Origin: a virus
DNA: 33,741 nucleotides
Direction: 5' to 3' (one strand)
IMG/VR virus record: IMGVR_UViG_3300042523_000080
Span: 1 to 33,741 of that record
Shown here: in pieces, positions 7,736 through 15,472 of the stretch
Position numbering within the stretch: the first letter of the stretch is position 1
Layout of the letters: the number at the start of each line of letters is the position of its first letter
The notes under the pieces: model-generated
Told to the model about the DNA's origin: nothing
The model's input: the letters and a program-made list of their open reading frames with translations, nothing else
Database searches by the model: none
Position numbers and translations under genes: made by a program

Positions 7736-7737
7736 TC

Positions 7738-7920
7738 ATGTACCAACTTCTTCCCGACACCATGATGGGTGCAGCGCAGGTCATCAAACGCCTATCAGAC
7801 AACGCCTTCATCCCATTCGACCTTACCAACACCGACTATCAAGCCTTTTTAAAGTACCAAGCTGAAGGTGGCAAGGTCTATGGCGCAGATGAAGAGATAC
7901 CAGCAGAGGAGAACACATAA
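7738..7920 (+). CDS. Small tail-fibre-associated protein
   Basis: A 60-residue acidic protein (MYQLLPDTMMGAAQVIKRLS then FIPFDLTNTDYQAFLKYQAE). The segment I-R-L-x-D-x-AFIPFD...N-x-DY-x-AFL-x-WxxEG is often seen in small genes after phage tail fibres, where they are annotated as tail proteins or fibre chaperones. ATG 7738 lies 2 bases after the fibre stop codon; GGAG is about 10 bases upstream. The function is inferred from position. Confidence 0.6.
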   Translation: MYQLLPDTMMGAAQVIKRLSDNAFIPFDLTNTDYQAFLKYQAEGGKVYGADEEIPAEENT

Positions 7921-8201
7921 TGGCAACATCACAAGAAGTAATGCAGGTTAAGCAAATGGTGAAGGAGTCTATCCTTGAAGAAGGACTAGACCCTAATATC
8001 TTTGTACGTCTTGGAGAGATGGCTAAAGCTGTTTTGGAAGATAAGTCTATGTATCCTCAGTTTTTACAAGCTGTTGTTGACAGTGGCTTGGCTGAAGAAG
8101 CAGATATGTCTGGTGAGATTGATTATCAGGTTATTGGTGTATTTGTTGCCGCTGGTGAGATGGTCAAGGAAATGCTTGCATCTGGCGAATTAGGAGCATG
8201 A
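7920..8201 (+). CDS. Acidic helical protein, hypothetical
   Basis: A 93-residue acidic all-helical protein (VMQVKQMVKESILEEGLDPN ... VVDSGLAEEADMSG). It has no membrane segment or cysteine. Its ATG overlaps the preceding stop by one base and the next gene starts 1 base after its stop. Position between fibre-associated and ejection-protein genes suggests a structural or chaperone role, but nothing in the sequence proves it. Confidence 0.6.
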   Translation: MATSQEVMQVKQMVKESILEEGLDPNIFVRLGEMAKAVLEDKSMYPQFLQAVVDSGLAEEADMSGEIDYQVIGVFVAAGEMVKEMLASGELGA

Positions 8202-8202
8202 T

Positions 8203-9627
8203 ATGGGACTGAGAAAACTTGGTAATTGGTTAAAGAAGAACATTAAGCCTATTGCGGCAGTTGCGGCAGTTGTCTTTCCTCCTTTAATCCCTGCTATTGG
8301 TACGGCTCTTGGTGCTACTGGTGCGGCTACTGCTGTTGTTGGTGCAGCGGCTCTTAGTGGGGCGGCAAGTGCAGTTGCGGGGGATTCAACCCAAGATATT
8401 CTCAAGAATGCAGCCTTGGGAGGCGCAGCGGCTGGAGTTACGCAAGCTGTTTCTGGTAGTGGTTTGTTTGGTGGGACTACCACTCCAACAACTGCAATTT
8501 CTGGAAACTATTCTGCTGTTTCTCCCACTCAACTGTCTGCTACTGTGGCCTCACAAGGCTTGATTCCTAGCGTTCTGTCTTCTGTTTCTAACTTTACTGG
8601 ACTGAGTACAGATACCCTTGGAAAACTTGGTTCTGCTGGTGTCCAGGCATTGCTTAGTAGTGCTGGTGCTAGTCAAATTGCAGAACAGGGTAGAGAAGCG
8701 GCTCAAACACAAGCTGATGCTCAAGTTCGTGCGGCTCAGATTGCCGCTGATGCCGCTAAGTTCCGTCCTGTTGGCGTTACAACTCGTTTTGGTCAATCAG
8801 CCTTTGCTACTGATGCACAGGGCAATGTGATTGGTGCTGGTTACTCTGCAAGTCCTGAGATTCAAGGTTATCAGAATCGTCTGTCTGCTTTGGCTGGTCA
8901 GGGTTTGACACAAGCAGAACAAGCTGCTACTGCCTATCAACCTTTGACTGGTGCGGCACAGAGTTTGTTTAGTTTAGGCCAAGGTTATCTTGCTAAATCT
9001 CCTGAACAAGCGGCGGCTGATTACATCAGTAAGCAACAGGCTTTGCTTGCACCTAGCCAAGAGAATCAGTTGGCATTGTTGCAGAACAAGTTGTTCCAAC
9101 AAGGTCGTACTGGTGCGGCTACGGCTCAAGGTGGAAACCTCATGGCTACCAATCCTGAAATGGCGGCTTACTACAACTCGATTGCTCAAAGTAACTTAGC
9201 ATTAGCGGCACAAGCTGACCAAGAGGCTAGAAACCGCATTACTTTTGGCGGTGGATTGTTTAATACTGGTGCGGGACTACAAAATCAGTTTTATTCTGGT
9301 CAGACTGCGGCTTATGCTCCATTTGCCACTGCTATGGACACAAGTTCAGGACTTGAGAGTCTTGCACAGCAACCTATGAACTTGGGTACTTCTATTGGTG
9401 CTAAGACTACGGCTGGTACAGCAGAAGCTGGCAGATTGTTGAGTGGTGGCATTACACAAGCTGCGGCTACTATGGCTCAACCAAATGCTTATTCTGCAAC
9501 TGGCAACTTGCTGTCTGGTGTTGCTCAGAATCCAATGGTTACTGGTGCTATTAACAATGCGTTTGGCGTTCAATCGTCAGCACCCAAGTATCAAATCATC
9601 AATGGTCAACTTGTTCAAGTTGCGTAA
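8203..9627 (+). CDS. Probable DNA-ejection (internal virion) protein
   Basis: A 474-residue protein with a basic N-terminus (MGLRKLGNWLKKNIK) followed by a hydrophobic, alanine- and glycine-rich stretch at about residues 16-60 (AAVAAVVFPPLIPAIGTALG) that could insert into membrane. A central alanine/glutamine-rich helix (EQGREAAQTQADAQVRAAQI at about 165-185) and further Q/A-rich helical segments follow. Length, composition and position between tail and lysis genes match the first of the three ejection proteins of P22-like phages. No lysozyme or transglycosylase motif was seen. Confidence 0.65.
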   Translation: MGLRKLGNWLKKNIKPIAAVAAVVFPPLIPAIGTALGATGAATAVVGAAALSGAASAVAGDSTQDILKNAALGGAAAGVTQAVSGSGLFGGTTTPTTAISGNYSAVSPTQLSATVASQGLIPSVLSSVSNFTGLSTDTLGKLGSAGVQALLSSAGASQIAEQGREAAQTQADAQVRAAQIAADAAKFRPVGVTTRFGQSAFATDAQGNVIGAGYSASPEIQGYQNRLSALAGQGLTQAEQAATAYQPLTGAAQSLFSLGQGYLAKSPEQAAADYISKQQALLAPSQENQLALLQNKLFQQGRTGAATAQGGNLMATNPEMAAYYNSIAQSNLALAAQADQEARNRITFGGGLFNTGAGLQNQFYSGQTAAYAPFATAMDTSSGLESLAQQPMNLGTSIGAKTTAGTAEAGRLLSGGITQAAATMAQPNAYSATGNLLSGVAQNPMVTGAINNAFGVQSSAPKYQIINGQLVQVA

Positions 9628-9639
9628 AGGGGAAACAAA

Positions 9640-11100
9640 ATGGCAACAAGTCAAGTCTTAGGGTTGTTTACATCTCCTGAACAGTATCAGGCCAATCAAA
9701 TGGCGCAGTTTCGCCAACGTGCGGCTAATGAAGTCCAGTTGAATCCTTTCCAGCAAGCGGCTGTTGGTATGCGCCAAGCTGGTTATCAGTTGGGTGGTGG
9801 CATTGGTGGTGCTATGGGTGGTCAAGACCCACAGTTGCAGAAGATTGCTCAACGTCAAGCCATCCTTGGCCTGATTGACCCTGCAAATCCTGATTCTTAT
9901 GCTCAAGCCATTCAGGTTGCATTGCAATCTGGAGATCAGGAAGCCGCTTTTATATTGCGTAATGAAATGGGTCGGGTTAGACAACAAGCCCAAGAACAGC
10001 AACTCAATACTCTCAAGACTCAAGACTACTTGACTCAACGTGGTCAAGGTATGCAAGCCGCTGGTCTTACCAACATGGCTAATGAGTTGGTTGGTCAACT
10101 CAAGAACCCTGATGGCACTATCAATGAGGATGTCAAAGCTAAGTTGCTTTCATTCCCTCAAGGTCGTGCGGCCATCTCTGAACAAGCCAAAGTCTTGCCT
10201 GACTTGCGTCAACTTGGTGCTTCTGGCACTCCTGAAGTCAATCCATTTGATTTGTTCATTAACGACCCAACAGTTCCAGCACCACTTAAGACAACTGCTA
10301 AACAATACCAAAGCAGTTTTGCCAAGGGTATTTATAGCACTGAGCAAGCCGACAAGTTGGTTGAAAGACTGGCTACTGCAACTCAAAAAGCTACTGAGTT
10401 CCAACAAACTCAATCTCGTCTTGAGCAAAACCAACAAATGTTGGACTCTTACAGACAGCAAGGCTTGGCAAATTCTCAAGCATCTTTGGCTCTTCAGGCT
10501 CAACAGGCTCAACTCAATGCTGACTTGAAGCGTCAAGATGCAGAGCGTAAGGCTGAAATCGCTAAGAACAAGCCTTTGCCAGCAAATTTGGCGAAAAGTG
10601 AAGAAGATGATTACGACATTGCGACATCAGCAACTAACCTTGCTACTGACGCAAATGCATACATCAACCGCATCAAGTCTGGCGACATCAAGTTTGGCTT
10701 GAAAGATAAGGCGAGCATTGCTACTCGTGGTGCATTTGGTTCTGAAGACCCTGATGTTATTGCTCGTCAAGACTTTGACAAGTTCATTGAACGCATGACT
10801 TCTGAGAATTTGCGTCTGAATAAAGGTGTTCAGACTGATAAAGACTTTGAGCGTGAATTGAGATTGCTGAAGTCTGCTGAGTCTGCCGCTAGTGCCGCAC
10901 AAATCATGCAGAATCTTGTCAAGATTAACGTTCGTAAAGTTCAGGATGCAAAAGCAAGCATTGAAAGACGTAGGGTAAATGCTGGTTTAGGAATGCCAGT
11001 AGTGCCAATCGCAATCCCTCAATTTGGTGAAAGACCACCTTTGTCAAATTTTGAGACTACAAACACTAATCCAATGGGTACAACTGGCGGTAGGAGATAA
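9640..11100 (+). CDS. Probable DNA-ejection (internal virion) protein
   Basis: A 486-residue, glutamine- and alanine-rich, mostly helical protein. There is a short glycine-rich linker near residues 50-62 (GGGIGGAMGGQD), a long coiled-coil-like region at about 250-310 (TATQKATEFQQTQSRLEQNQ) and a charged C-terminal third. It starts MATSQV, like other products of this operon, with GGGGAAAC upstream of the ATG. It is the second of three consecutive large genes that fit the ejection-protein slot. No enzyme motif was found. Confidence 0.6.
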   Translation: MATSQVLGLFTSPEQYQANQMAQFRQRAANEVQLNPFQQAAVGMRQAGYQLGGGIGGAMGGQDPQLQKIAQRQAILGLIDPANPDSYAQAIQVALQSGDQEAAFILRNEMGRVRQQAQEQQLNTLKTQDYLTQRGQGMQAAGLTNMANELVGQLKNPDGTINEDVKAKLLSFPQGRAAISEQAKVLPDLRQLGASGTPEVNPFDLFINDPTVPAPLKTTAKQYQSSFAKGIYSTEQADKLVERLATATQKATEFQQTQSRLEQNQQMLDSYRQQGLANSQASLALQAQQAQLNADLKRQDAERKAEIAKNKPLPANLAKSEEDDYDIATSATNLATDANAYINRIKSGDIKFGLKDKASIATRGAFGSEDPDVIARQDFDKFIERMTSENLRLNKGVQTDKDFERELRLLKSAESAASAAQIMQNLVKINVRKVQDAKASIERRRVNAGLGMPVVPIAIPQFGERPPLSNFETTNTNPMGTTGGRR

Positions 11101-11102
11101 AC

Positions 11103-13013
11103 ATGGCAGTAGATCGTGTAGCAGCTAAAGCGGCAGGGTATACAGATGCTGAGATTGACGCTTACGAGCGTCAACAATCCATGCCATCAACTCCACAGGC
11201 ATCAACATCAGTCTTAGAACCTAAAGTCCCATACAACGCACTTGCTGAGTCTGCAAGGGCTTTTGGTCAAGGTTTGACCTTTGGCACTTTGGATGAACTT
11301 GAAGCGGCTTTGAGGACTGGTTCTATTAGTGGTGCTGACTATGAGCGTCAACGCAATCTGTTGCGTGAACAGCAAAAGCAGTTTGGCATGGATATGCCAC
11401 TTGTGAAGACTCCATTGGAGTTGGCTGGTGGCTTTGCTGTTCCATTGGGTGTGGCTGGTCAGGTTGGTAAGTTAGCCCCTGAGACTCAGGCTTTAATCAC
11501 TGGCACATCTACGCTTGGAAGAGTTGGTCGTGGCACTGTTGCTGGTGCTACTACTGGTGCTTTGGCTGGTTATGGCTATGCTGAGAAAGACTCAGGCTCT
11601 GAGGCCGCTATGGGCGGCATCTTTGGTGGCTTGATTGGTGGCACTGTTCCTGTGGTTGTTCAAGGTGCTGGCACTGTTATCCGCAATGTCTTGAATGCTT
11701 CTGGCATTGGTGACCAAACAACTGCCGCATCCAAGATGTTGTCTAACTACTTGGACAAAGACAATCTGACTCCTCAAGAGGCACAAGCGGCATTGGATGA
11801 GTTGCGTAAGTTGCGTGTTCCTCAACCAGTCTTAGCTGACTTGGGTAAGAACTTGCAAGACTTGGCCTACAACGCTTATATCGTTCAGTCAAAGGCTAAA
11901 GGCCCAACTCAAGCATTCCTTGAGAGCCGCATGATTGACCAGCCTAATGACATTGTTAAGGGTTTGGTTGAGAAGGCTGGTCTGGCTAAAAACGTCAATG
12001 GCTATGAGTATTTGACTGCATTGACACAGAGTCAGGCTCAAAAAGCTAGTTTGGCTTATCCAAAAGCCTATTCAATGGACATTGATGCTCAACCATTCAG
12101 GCAGTATGTTGATCGTCCTGTATTCATCAAGGCTTATGAGGAGGCTCAGAAACGTGCTTCTGTTTACGGTGAAACATTGCCAGACTTGAGTGCCATTAAG
12201 AATGCCCAAGCAGTTCCTACTGATTTACTGCACAAGATCAAGATTGGTCTTGACCGAGTTATCGGTGCAGAGACTGACGCTTTGACTGGTAAGACTACTG
12301 GTTATGGTCGTGACGTTATCAACATCAAGAATGAATTCAACGACAAGATTAAGTCATTGAACAAAGACTACGCAAAGGCAAATGCTGAATTTGCTGATGA
12401 AGAACGCATCAGAAGTTCATTTGAGATGGGTCAGAAGTACCAGCGTCTTGACTCAAAAGAAGCCGCCGCCAAAATCAAGAAGATGAACTCTGACGAGAAA
12501 GAGGCATTCAGGCTTGGAATGATGGCAGACATTAACAAGCGTGTTGGAGACTTCAAGGGTGGCGACTTTACTCGTCAAATCTTCAAGTCTGACAATCAAA
12601 AGATGTTGGTGCGTTATGCCTTTGACGATCAAAAAGCCTATAACGACTTCTCTCAATTCGTGAAAGGCTTGGAGAAGCAGAGCCAGACTGCCAAATCTTT
12701 AATTGGCGGCTCTAAAACTGGTGAACGTCTGGCTACTCAAGAGCAAGCTGGTGAACTTGGTCAGATAGCGCAATCTGCCGCTACTGGTGATGTCTTTGGC
12801 ATGGCAAAGGCGGCTGGCGCAACATTGCTCGCAAGAACTAAGGGCATCAGTTCTGAGACTTCAGAAGCTTTGCAACAGCGTTTGTTTACGACTGACCCTA
12901 TCGAGCAGCGTTTGATTCTGACTGAACTGAACAAGAGAGCCAAGAGAAGGCCCACAGGCTTGCTATCTGGTGCGGCGGCACTTGGCACTGCCACAGGTAT
13001 CTTAGGAGACTGA
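11103..13013 (+). CDS. Probable DNA-ejection protein with hydrophobic centre
   Basis: A 636-residue protein. The N-terminal 40 residues are charged, then FGQGLTFGTLDELEAALRTG and a glycine/alanine-rich hydrophobic region at about 100-195 (TVAGATTGALAGYGYA, GGIFGGLIGGTVPVVVQGAG) that could cross a membrane. The C-terminal half is helical and charged (SKEAAAKIKKMNSDEKEAFR). This combination is characteristic of phage injection proteins that leave the capsid before the genome. GGAG precedes the ATG, which lies 2 bases after the previous stop. A TAGGAG near its 3' end serves the next gene. Confidence 0.65.
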   Translation: MAVDRVAAKAAGYTDAEIDAYERQQSMPSTPQASTSVLEPKVPYNALAESARAFGQGLTFGTLDELEAALRTGSISGADYERQRNLLREQQKQFGMDMPLVKTPLELAGGFAVPLGVAGQVGKLAPETQALITGTSTLGRVGRGTVAGATTGALAGYGYAEKDSGSEAAMGGIFGGLIGGTVPVVVQGAGTVIRNVLNASGIGDQTTAASKMLSNYLDKDNLTPQEAQAALDELRKLRVPQPVLADLGKNLQDLAYNAYIVQSKAKGPTQAFLESRMIDQPNDIVKGLVEKAGLAKNVNGYEYLTALTQSQAQKASLAYPKAYSMDIDAQPFRQYVDRPVFIKAYEEAQKRASVYGETLPDLSAIKNAQAVPTDLLHKIKIGLDRVIGAETDALTGKTTGYGRDVINIKNEFNDKIKSLNKDYAKANAEFADEERIRSSFEMGQKYQRLDSKEAAAKIKKMNSDEKEAFRLGMMADINKRVGDFKGGDFTRQIFKSDNQKMLVRYAFDDQKAYNDFSQFVKGLEKQSQTAKSLIGGSKTGERLATQEQAGELGQIAQSAATGDVFGMAKAAGATLLARTKGISSETSEALQQRLFTTDPIEQRLILTELNKRAKRRPTGLLSGAAALGTATGILGD

Positions 13014-13014
13014 A

Positions 13015-13701
13015 ATTGACCCAATCAGTATCTGTCTTCTTGCGGCTGGTCTTGTCAAGAACATCCAAGCTGGCTGTGATCTTTACAAGCAAGCTAAAGA
13101 GTCTTTTGTCGAGATTAAAGCCAGTGCAGATGAAGTTATCGCTATTGGTAGAGAGGTTCAAGGTTTCTGGTCGAAACTTAGCAGTTTCTTTGGCGCTAGT
13201 CCCAAGCCTAAAGCTGTTCAGCCTGTTTCAAAAGCTAAAAAGTCTGACTATGTTGCTGTTAACGAAACTCAAGTTAAAGTTGACATCGTTAAAAATCTCA
13301 CTGAGTTCTTCAAACTTCAAGAACAGTTGGAAGCACATATTAGAGAAGAAGAAGAAAAGTCAAGAACAGTTTACGACCCAGATCAAAACCACATGGAGGC
13401 GGCACTCAAACGAGTGATGGCTCAACAGGAGATGGACAGGTTGATTGTCCAAATCAGGGAGACTATGGTTTACCACAGCCCTCCTGAGATGGGCGCTTTG
13501 TACAGTTCAGTCTTTGAGATGCGTGACATCATCAAAAAGGAGCAAGAAGAAGCCAGGCTGATTGAGGAGTCCAAAGAGAGGTACAAGCAATGGCGGCGGC
13601 GGGAAGCAAAACGAAACCTAATGCTAAAAGAAGCGTACCTAGCGGGAACGGTAATCCTCCTCCTTTACATATGGATGTGGTTTCTGTTCGTCAGGAGATA
13701 G
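13015..13701 (+). CDS. Helical protein with C-terminal membrane anchor, apparent AUU start
   Basis: The frame is open from 13006 to the TAG at 13699-13701. It encodes 228 residues if translation begins at ATT 13015: (M)IDPISICLLAAGLVKNIQA then CDLYKQAKESFVEIKASADE. No ATG or GTG is available before the middle of the gene, and the first TTG is codon 105. AGGAG at 13004-13008 is ideally placed 6 bases before the ATT. The protein has an N-terminal amphipathic region, a lysine/proline linker (about residues 63-77), long charged helices (about 95-200) and a C-terminal anchor (AYLAGTVILLLYIWMWFLFV). Function unknown; position between ejection and lysis genes suggests entry or lysis. A one-base error changing ATG to ATT is the alternative. 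Confidence 0.65.
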   Translation: MDPISICLLAAGLVKNIQAGCDLYKQAKESFVEIKASADEVIAIGREVQGFWSKLSSFFGASPKPKAVQPVSKAKKSDYVAVNETQVKVDIVKNLTEFFKLQEQLEAHIREEEEKSRTVYDPDQNHMEAALKRVMAQQEMDRLIVQIRETMVYHSPPEMGALYSSVFEMRDIIKKEQEEARLIEESKERYKQWRRREAKRNLMLKEAYLAGTVILLLYIWMWFLFVRR

Positions 13702-13712
13702 GAGAGGAAATC

Positions 13713-13973
13713 ATGGGGTGGGTTGCTTGTTGCGTACTGATCGCTCTATTGCTTCCTATGGCTGGAATGCTGTACTTGGACATCTTGGAAGCAAAGAATG
13801 AGACAAAGCGTGTTTTGCAGAAGTTAGAGAAGATTGAACAACGCATTGAAAGGAAACAGCGTGACAAAGACCGTAAAGAGCCTGATTCTTTTGCTGACAA
13901 TCCTGTTTTTGACAGGGTGCGAAGACCGTTTTCGTTATCCTTGCCAAGACCCACTGAATTGGGCAAAAGATGA
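13713..13973 (+). CDS. Inner-membrane, coiled-coil protein; i-spanin-like
   Basis: An 86-residue protein with one N-terminal membrane segment (GWVACCVLIALLLPMAGMLY, residues about 2-22) and then a charged coiled coil (EAKNETKRVLQKLEKIEQRI) facing the periplasm. This is the topology of a short i-spanin. The start at 13713 has AGGAGAGGAAATC upstream; an in-frame ATG at 13590 with its own GAGAGG would add 41 residues but overlap the previous gene by 112 bases. A lipoprotein gene begins inside it in another reading frame, the architecture of nested Rz/Rz1 pairs. Function is inferred from topology and context. Confidence 0.6.
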   Translation: MGWVACCVLIALLLPMAGMLYLDILEAKNETKRVLQKLEKIEQRIERKQRDKDRKEPDSFADNPVFDRVRRPFSLSLPRPTELGKR

Positions 13974-14046
13974 ATGTAAGCCACCGATTTGTACCGCTAC
14001 AGGTACTTGTCCTGAAATGTTAGTCAAACCAGAGGAGAAAAAGTAA
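13861..14046 (+). CDS. Small outer-membrane lipoprotein, o-spanin-like, overlapping the previous gene
   Basis: A GTG start at 13861 (AAGGA 7 bases upstream) gives 61 residues: MTKTVKSLILLLTILFLTGC, a basic n-region, hydrophobic core and LTGC lipobox, so the mature protein would start at C20. The rest is short and cysteine/proline-rich (YPCQDPLNWAKDECKPPICT). The first 113 bases lie within the 13713-13973 gene in a different frame. An in-frame TTG at 13834 is a possible alternative start. The FRYPCQDP-NW-K-ECKPP-C pattern recurs in phage lipoproteins. A spanin partner role is inference. Confidence 0.65.
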   Translation: MTKTVKSLILLLTILFLTGCEDRFRYPCQDPLNWAKDECKPPICTATGTCPEMLVKPEEKK

Positions 14047-14369
14047 TGGCAACCATTGGATACAAGCAAAACAACCGTTTGACCGCAGACGAGATTGAAG
14101 TCAGGGTATGGGCATTCGTTATCGTAGTCTTGGTGACAATTCTGTTGGCTTCTATGGGTATGTTCCTGTACTCAGTCTCCTTTGTCACTCAGCCTATGAA
14201 TGGTGCTATGGCGGCAATTGACAAGGTTTACACGCAACAGATCAGCACCATCATGGTATTTATCACTGGTGTCTTGGGTGGTGTAGCTGGTCGTTCTGGT
14301 GTAAAGGCTATTGCCAATGCCAGTGCTAAGGCTGAAGCCACTGACAACGATGAGCCACCTACGCCATGA
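14046..14369 (+). CDS. Holin candidate, two membrane segments
   Basis: A 107-residue protein with a charged N-terminus and two hydrophobic segments, about 21-45 (VWAFVIVVLVTILLASMGMF) and 65-82 (ISTIMVFITGVLGGVAG). The C-terminus is hydrophilic with an acidic end (EATDNDEPPTP). Size, topology and location between spanin-like genes and an endolysin gene fit a class II-type holin that would permeabilise the inner membrane. The start shares one base with the preceding stop; the gene end overlaps the Rz-like start by 4 bases. No family-specific motif was recognised. Confidence 0.6.
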   Translation: MATIGYKQNNRLTADEIEVRVWAFVIVVLVTILLASMGMFLYSVSFVTQPMNGAMAAIDKVYTQQISTIMVFITGVLGGVAGRSGVKAIANASAKAEATDNDEPPTP

Positions 14370-14854
14370 GTATCTTTAACCCTTGGGTAATCTTGGGGTT
14401 TGTCTTGTCTGTAACCATTTCTTTTGGGAGTGGTTACTTCAAGGGCAAGCATGATGAGAATGTCTCTCAACAACTAGAGATTGCTCGTTTAAATGCGGTT
14501 GCAAGGACAAAAGAGGCTGCTTTGGCAACAGCAGTGACATCAACAGCTACGGCACTAAGGACATCAAATGAGAAAGCAAGACAGATTTCAAAAGAGCGTG
14601 ATTTGGCTATTGCCTCTGGCGCTCTCAAGTTGCGGCTTCCTGTCAAAGCCCCCAACTGCACCGTATCAACCCCCGACAATCCCACCGCTACCAGCGGAGA
14701 TAGCGTTCAAGCAACAGCCGAACTTGACAGAGAGGTTGCTAAATCTCTTGTCGCCATCACAGACCAAGGAGATGCCAACACCAGACAACTCAACGCCTGT
14801 ATTGATGCCTACAACGCCGCCTATCAAACCATAACCAAAGGAGTCCCACAATGA
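14366..14854 (+). CDS. Rz: Rz-like inner-membrane spanin (i-spanin)
   Basis: A 162-residue protein with one N-terminal membrane anchor (about residues 7-24, WVILGFVLSVTISFGSGYFK) and a periplasmic helical region (LEIARLNAVARTKEAALATA). The C-terminal part has VKAPNCTVSTPDNP and finally NACIDAYNAAYQ, typical of Rz/LysB-type proteins. A full lipoprotein gene is nested inside it in the +1 frame at 14568-14834, as in the lambda Rz/Rz1 pair. The endolysin gene follows with an ATGA overlap. It would span the periplasm with the nested lipoprotein and disrupt the outer membrane late in lysis. Confidence 0.85.
   Translation: MSIFNPWVILGFVLSVTISFGSGYFKGKHDENVSQQLEIARLNAVARTKEAALATAVTSTATALRTSNEKARQISKERDLAIASGALKLRLPVKAPNCTVSTPDNPTATSGDSVQATAELDREVAKSLVAITDQGDANTRQLNACIDAYNAAYQTITKGVPQ
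14568..14834 (+). CDS. Rz1: Rz1-like outer-membrane lipoprotein (o-spanin), nested inside the Rz-like gene
   Basis: An 88-residue frame wholly inside 14366-14854, one frame over. It starts MRKQDRFQKSVIWLLPLALS with a basic n-region, short hydrophobic core and lipobox LSSC, so C22 would be lipidated. The mature part is strongly proline-rich (PPTAPYQPPTIPPLPAEI), the hallmark of Rz1. A nested, proline-rich lipoprotein within an Rz gene in the +1 frame is the textbook embedded spanin arrangement. Length is slightly more than lambda Rz1 (60 residues). No independent strong ribosome-binding site is visible. Confidence 0.8.
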   Translation: MRKQDRFQKSVIWLLPLALSSCGFLSKPPTAPYQPPTIPPLPAEIAFKQQPNLTERLLNLLSPSQTKEMPTPDNSTPVLMPTTPPIKP

Positions 14855-15315
14855 ACCTGTCAGCAAACTTCAAACTCTCAGAGCTAATTAAGTCAGAGAC
14901 TGCAACACGCCTAGACATTGACAACACGCCAAACGAAGAACAGATCGAATCATTGCGTTTGCTTTGCGAAAACATCCTACAGCCAGTGCGTGACCACTTT
15001 GGCAAGCCTGTCAAGATCACATCTGGGTTTAGGTGTCCAGCCGTTAACCAAGCCACTGGAGGCTCGGCAACCTCAGACCATTGCAAAGGCCAAGCTGTTG
15101 ATTTTGAAATTGATGGTCTTCCAAACCCTGATGTGGCTCAGTGGATTATGGATAACCTTGACTACACCCAACTTATCCTAGAGTTCTACACACAAGGACA
15201 ACCCAATTCGGGCTGGATTCACTGTAGCTTTGACCCATCTAATCTTAAAAATCAAGAACTCACAGCCGTTAAGGTGGCGGGAAAGACTCAGTACTTGCAA
15301 GGACTACAGGCATAA
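14851..15315 (+). CDS. Endolysin, peptidase M15 family (peptidoglycan L,D/D-Ala peptidase)
   Basis: A 154-residue zinc peptidase of the M15A-like kind. Visible zinc ligands are H77 and D84 in SGFRCPAVNQATGGSATSDH then CKGQAVDF, and H124 in GWIHCSF. E111 (ILEFY) is the likely catalytic base. The family cleaves peptide cross-links of peptidoglycan, and many phage endolysins of this size consist only of this domain. There is no signal peptide, so release would depend on the holin. It is ATGA-coupled to the Rz-like gene. The last 47 bases overlap the convergent - strand gene. Confidence 0.9.
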   Translation: MNLSANFKLSELIKSETATRLDIDNTPNEEQIESLRLLCENILQPVRDHFGKPVKITSGFRCPAVNQATGGSATSDHCKGQAVDFEIDGLPNPDVAQWIMDNLDYTQLILEFYTQGQPNSGWIHCSFDPSNLKNQELTAVKVAGKTQYLQGLQA

Positions 15316-15472
15316 GCGGTCTTCTGCAATAGTGTTTAGGGGTGAGGTGTTCATGCAAGATCACCTCACCACACTTCTGGCATAACCAAGCCGTACCCAT
15401 TACAACATCAGTCTGGCGGTCACCTCTGACCCCTTTAGTTCTGCCATAAAAGGTGCGGATTTTTACTATCAT
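15269..15472 (-). CDS. Small putative zinc-binding protein
   Basis: A 67-residue protein with a possible metal site: WLCQKCGEVILHEHLTPKHY followed by C (C31, C34, H42 or H47, C49). The N-terminus is basic. It is the distal gene of the leftward operon and its ATG overlaps the stop of the gene before it by ATGA. Its final 47 bases overlap the endolysin gene on the other strand, which is unusual and lowers confidence that the last 15 residues matter. Confidence 0.5.
   Translation of the reverse strand: MIVKIRTFYGRTKGVRGDRQTDVVMGTAWLCQKCGEVILHEHLTPKHYCRRPLMPVVLASTESFPPP
15341..15370. repeat. Perfect 9-bp inverted repeat between converging operons
   Basis: GGTGAGGTG (15341-15349) and CACCTCACC (15362-15370) are separated by 12 bases. 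Outer AGTGT and ACACT arms can extend the stem with a bulge. It lies 25 bases after the endolysin stop and inside the last gene of the leftward operon. There is no T-run, so it is not a classic terminator. It could slow converging transcription or protect mRNA 3' ends. Confidence 0.55.

Noticed and set aside
10040-10528. 162-residue + strand frame inside the second ejection protein gene
   Set aside because: Leucine-rich shadow of a glutamine- and alanine-rich gene, out of frame, without its own start signals.
13016-13417. 133-residue + strand frame from a TTG at 13016
   Set aside because: It is one frame over from the AUU-start gene; leucine/serine/lysine-heavy shadow composition, while the other frame continues into a clear helical and membrane protein.
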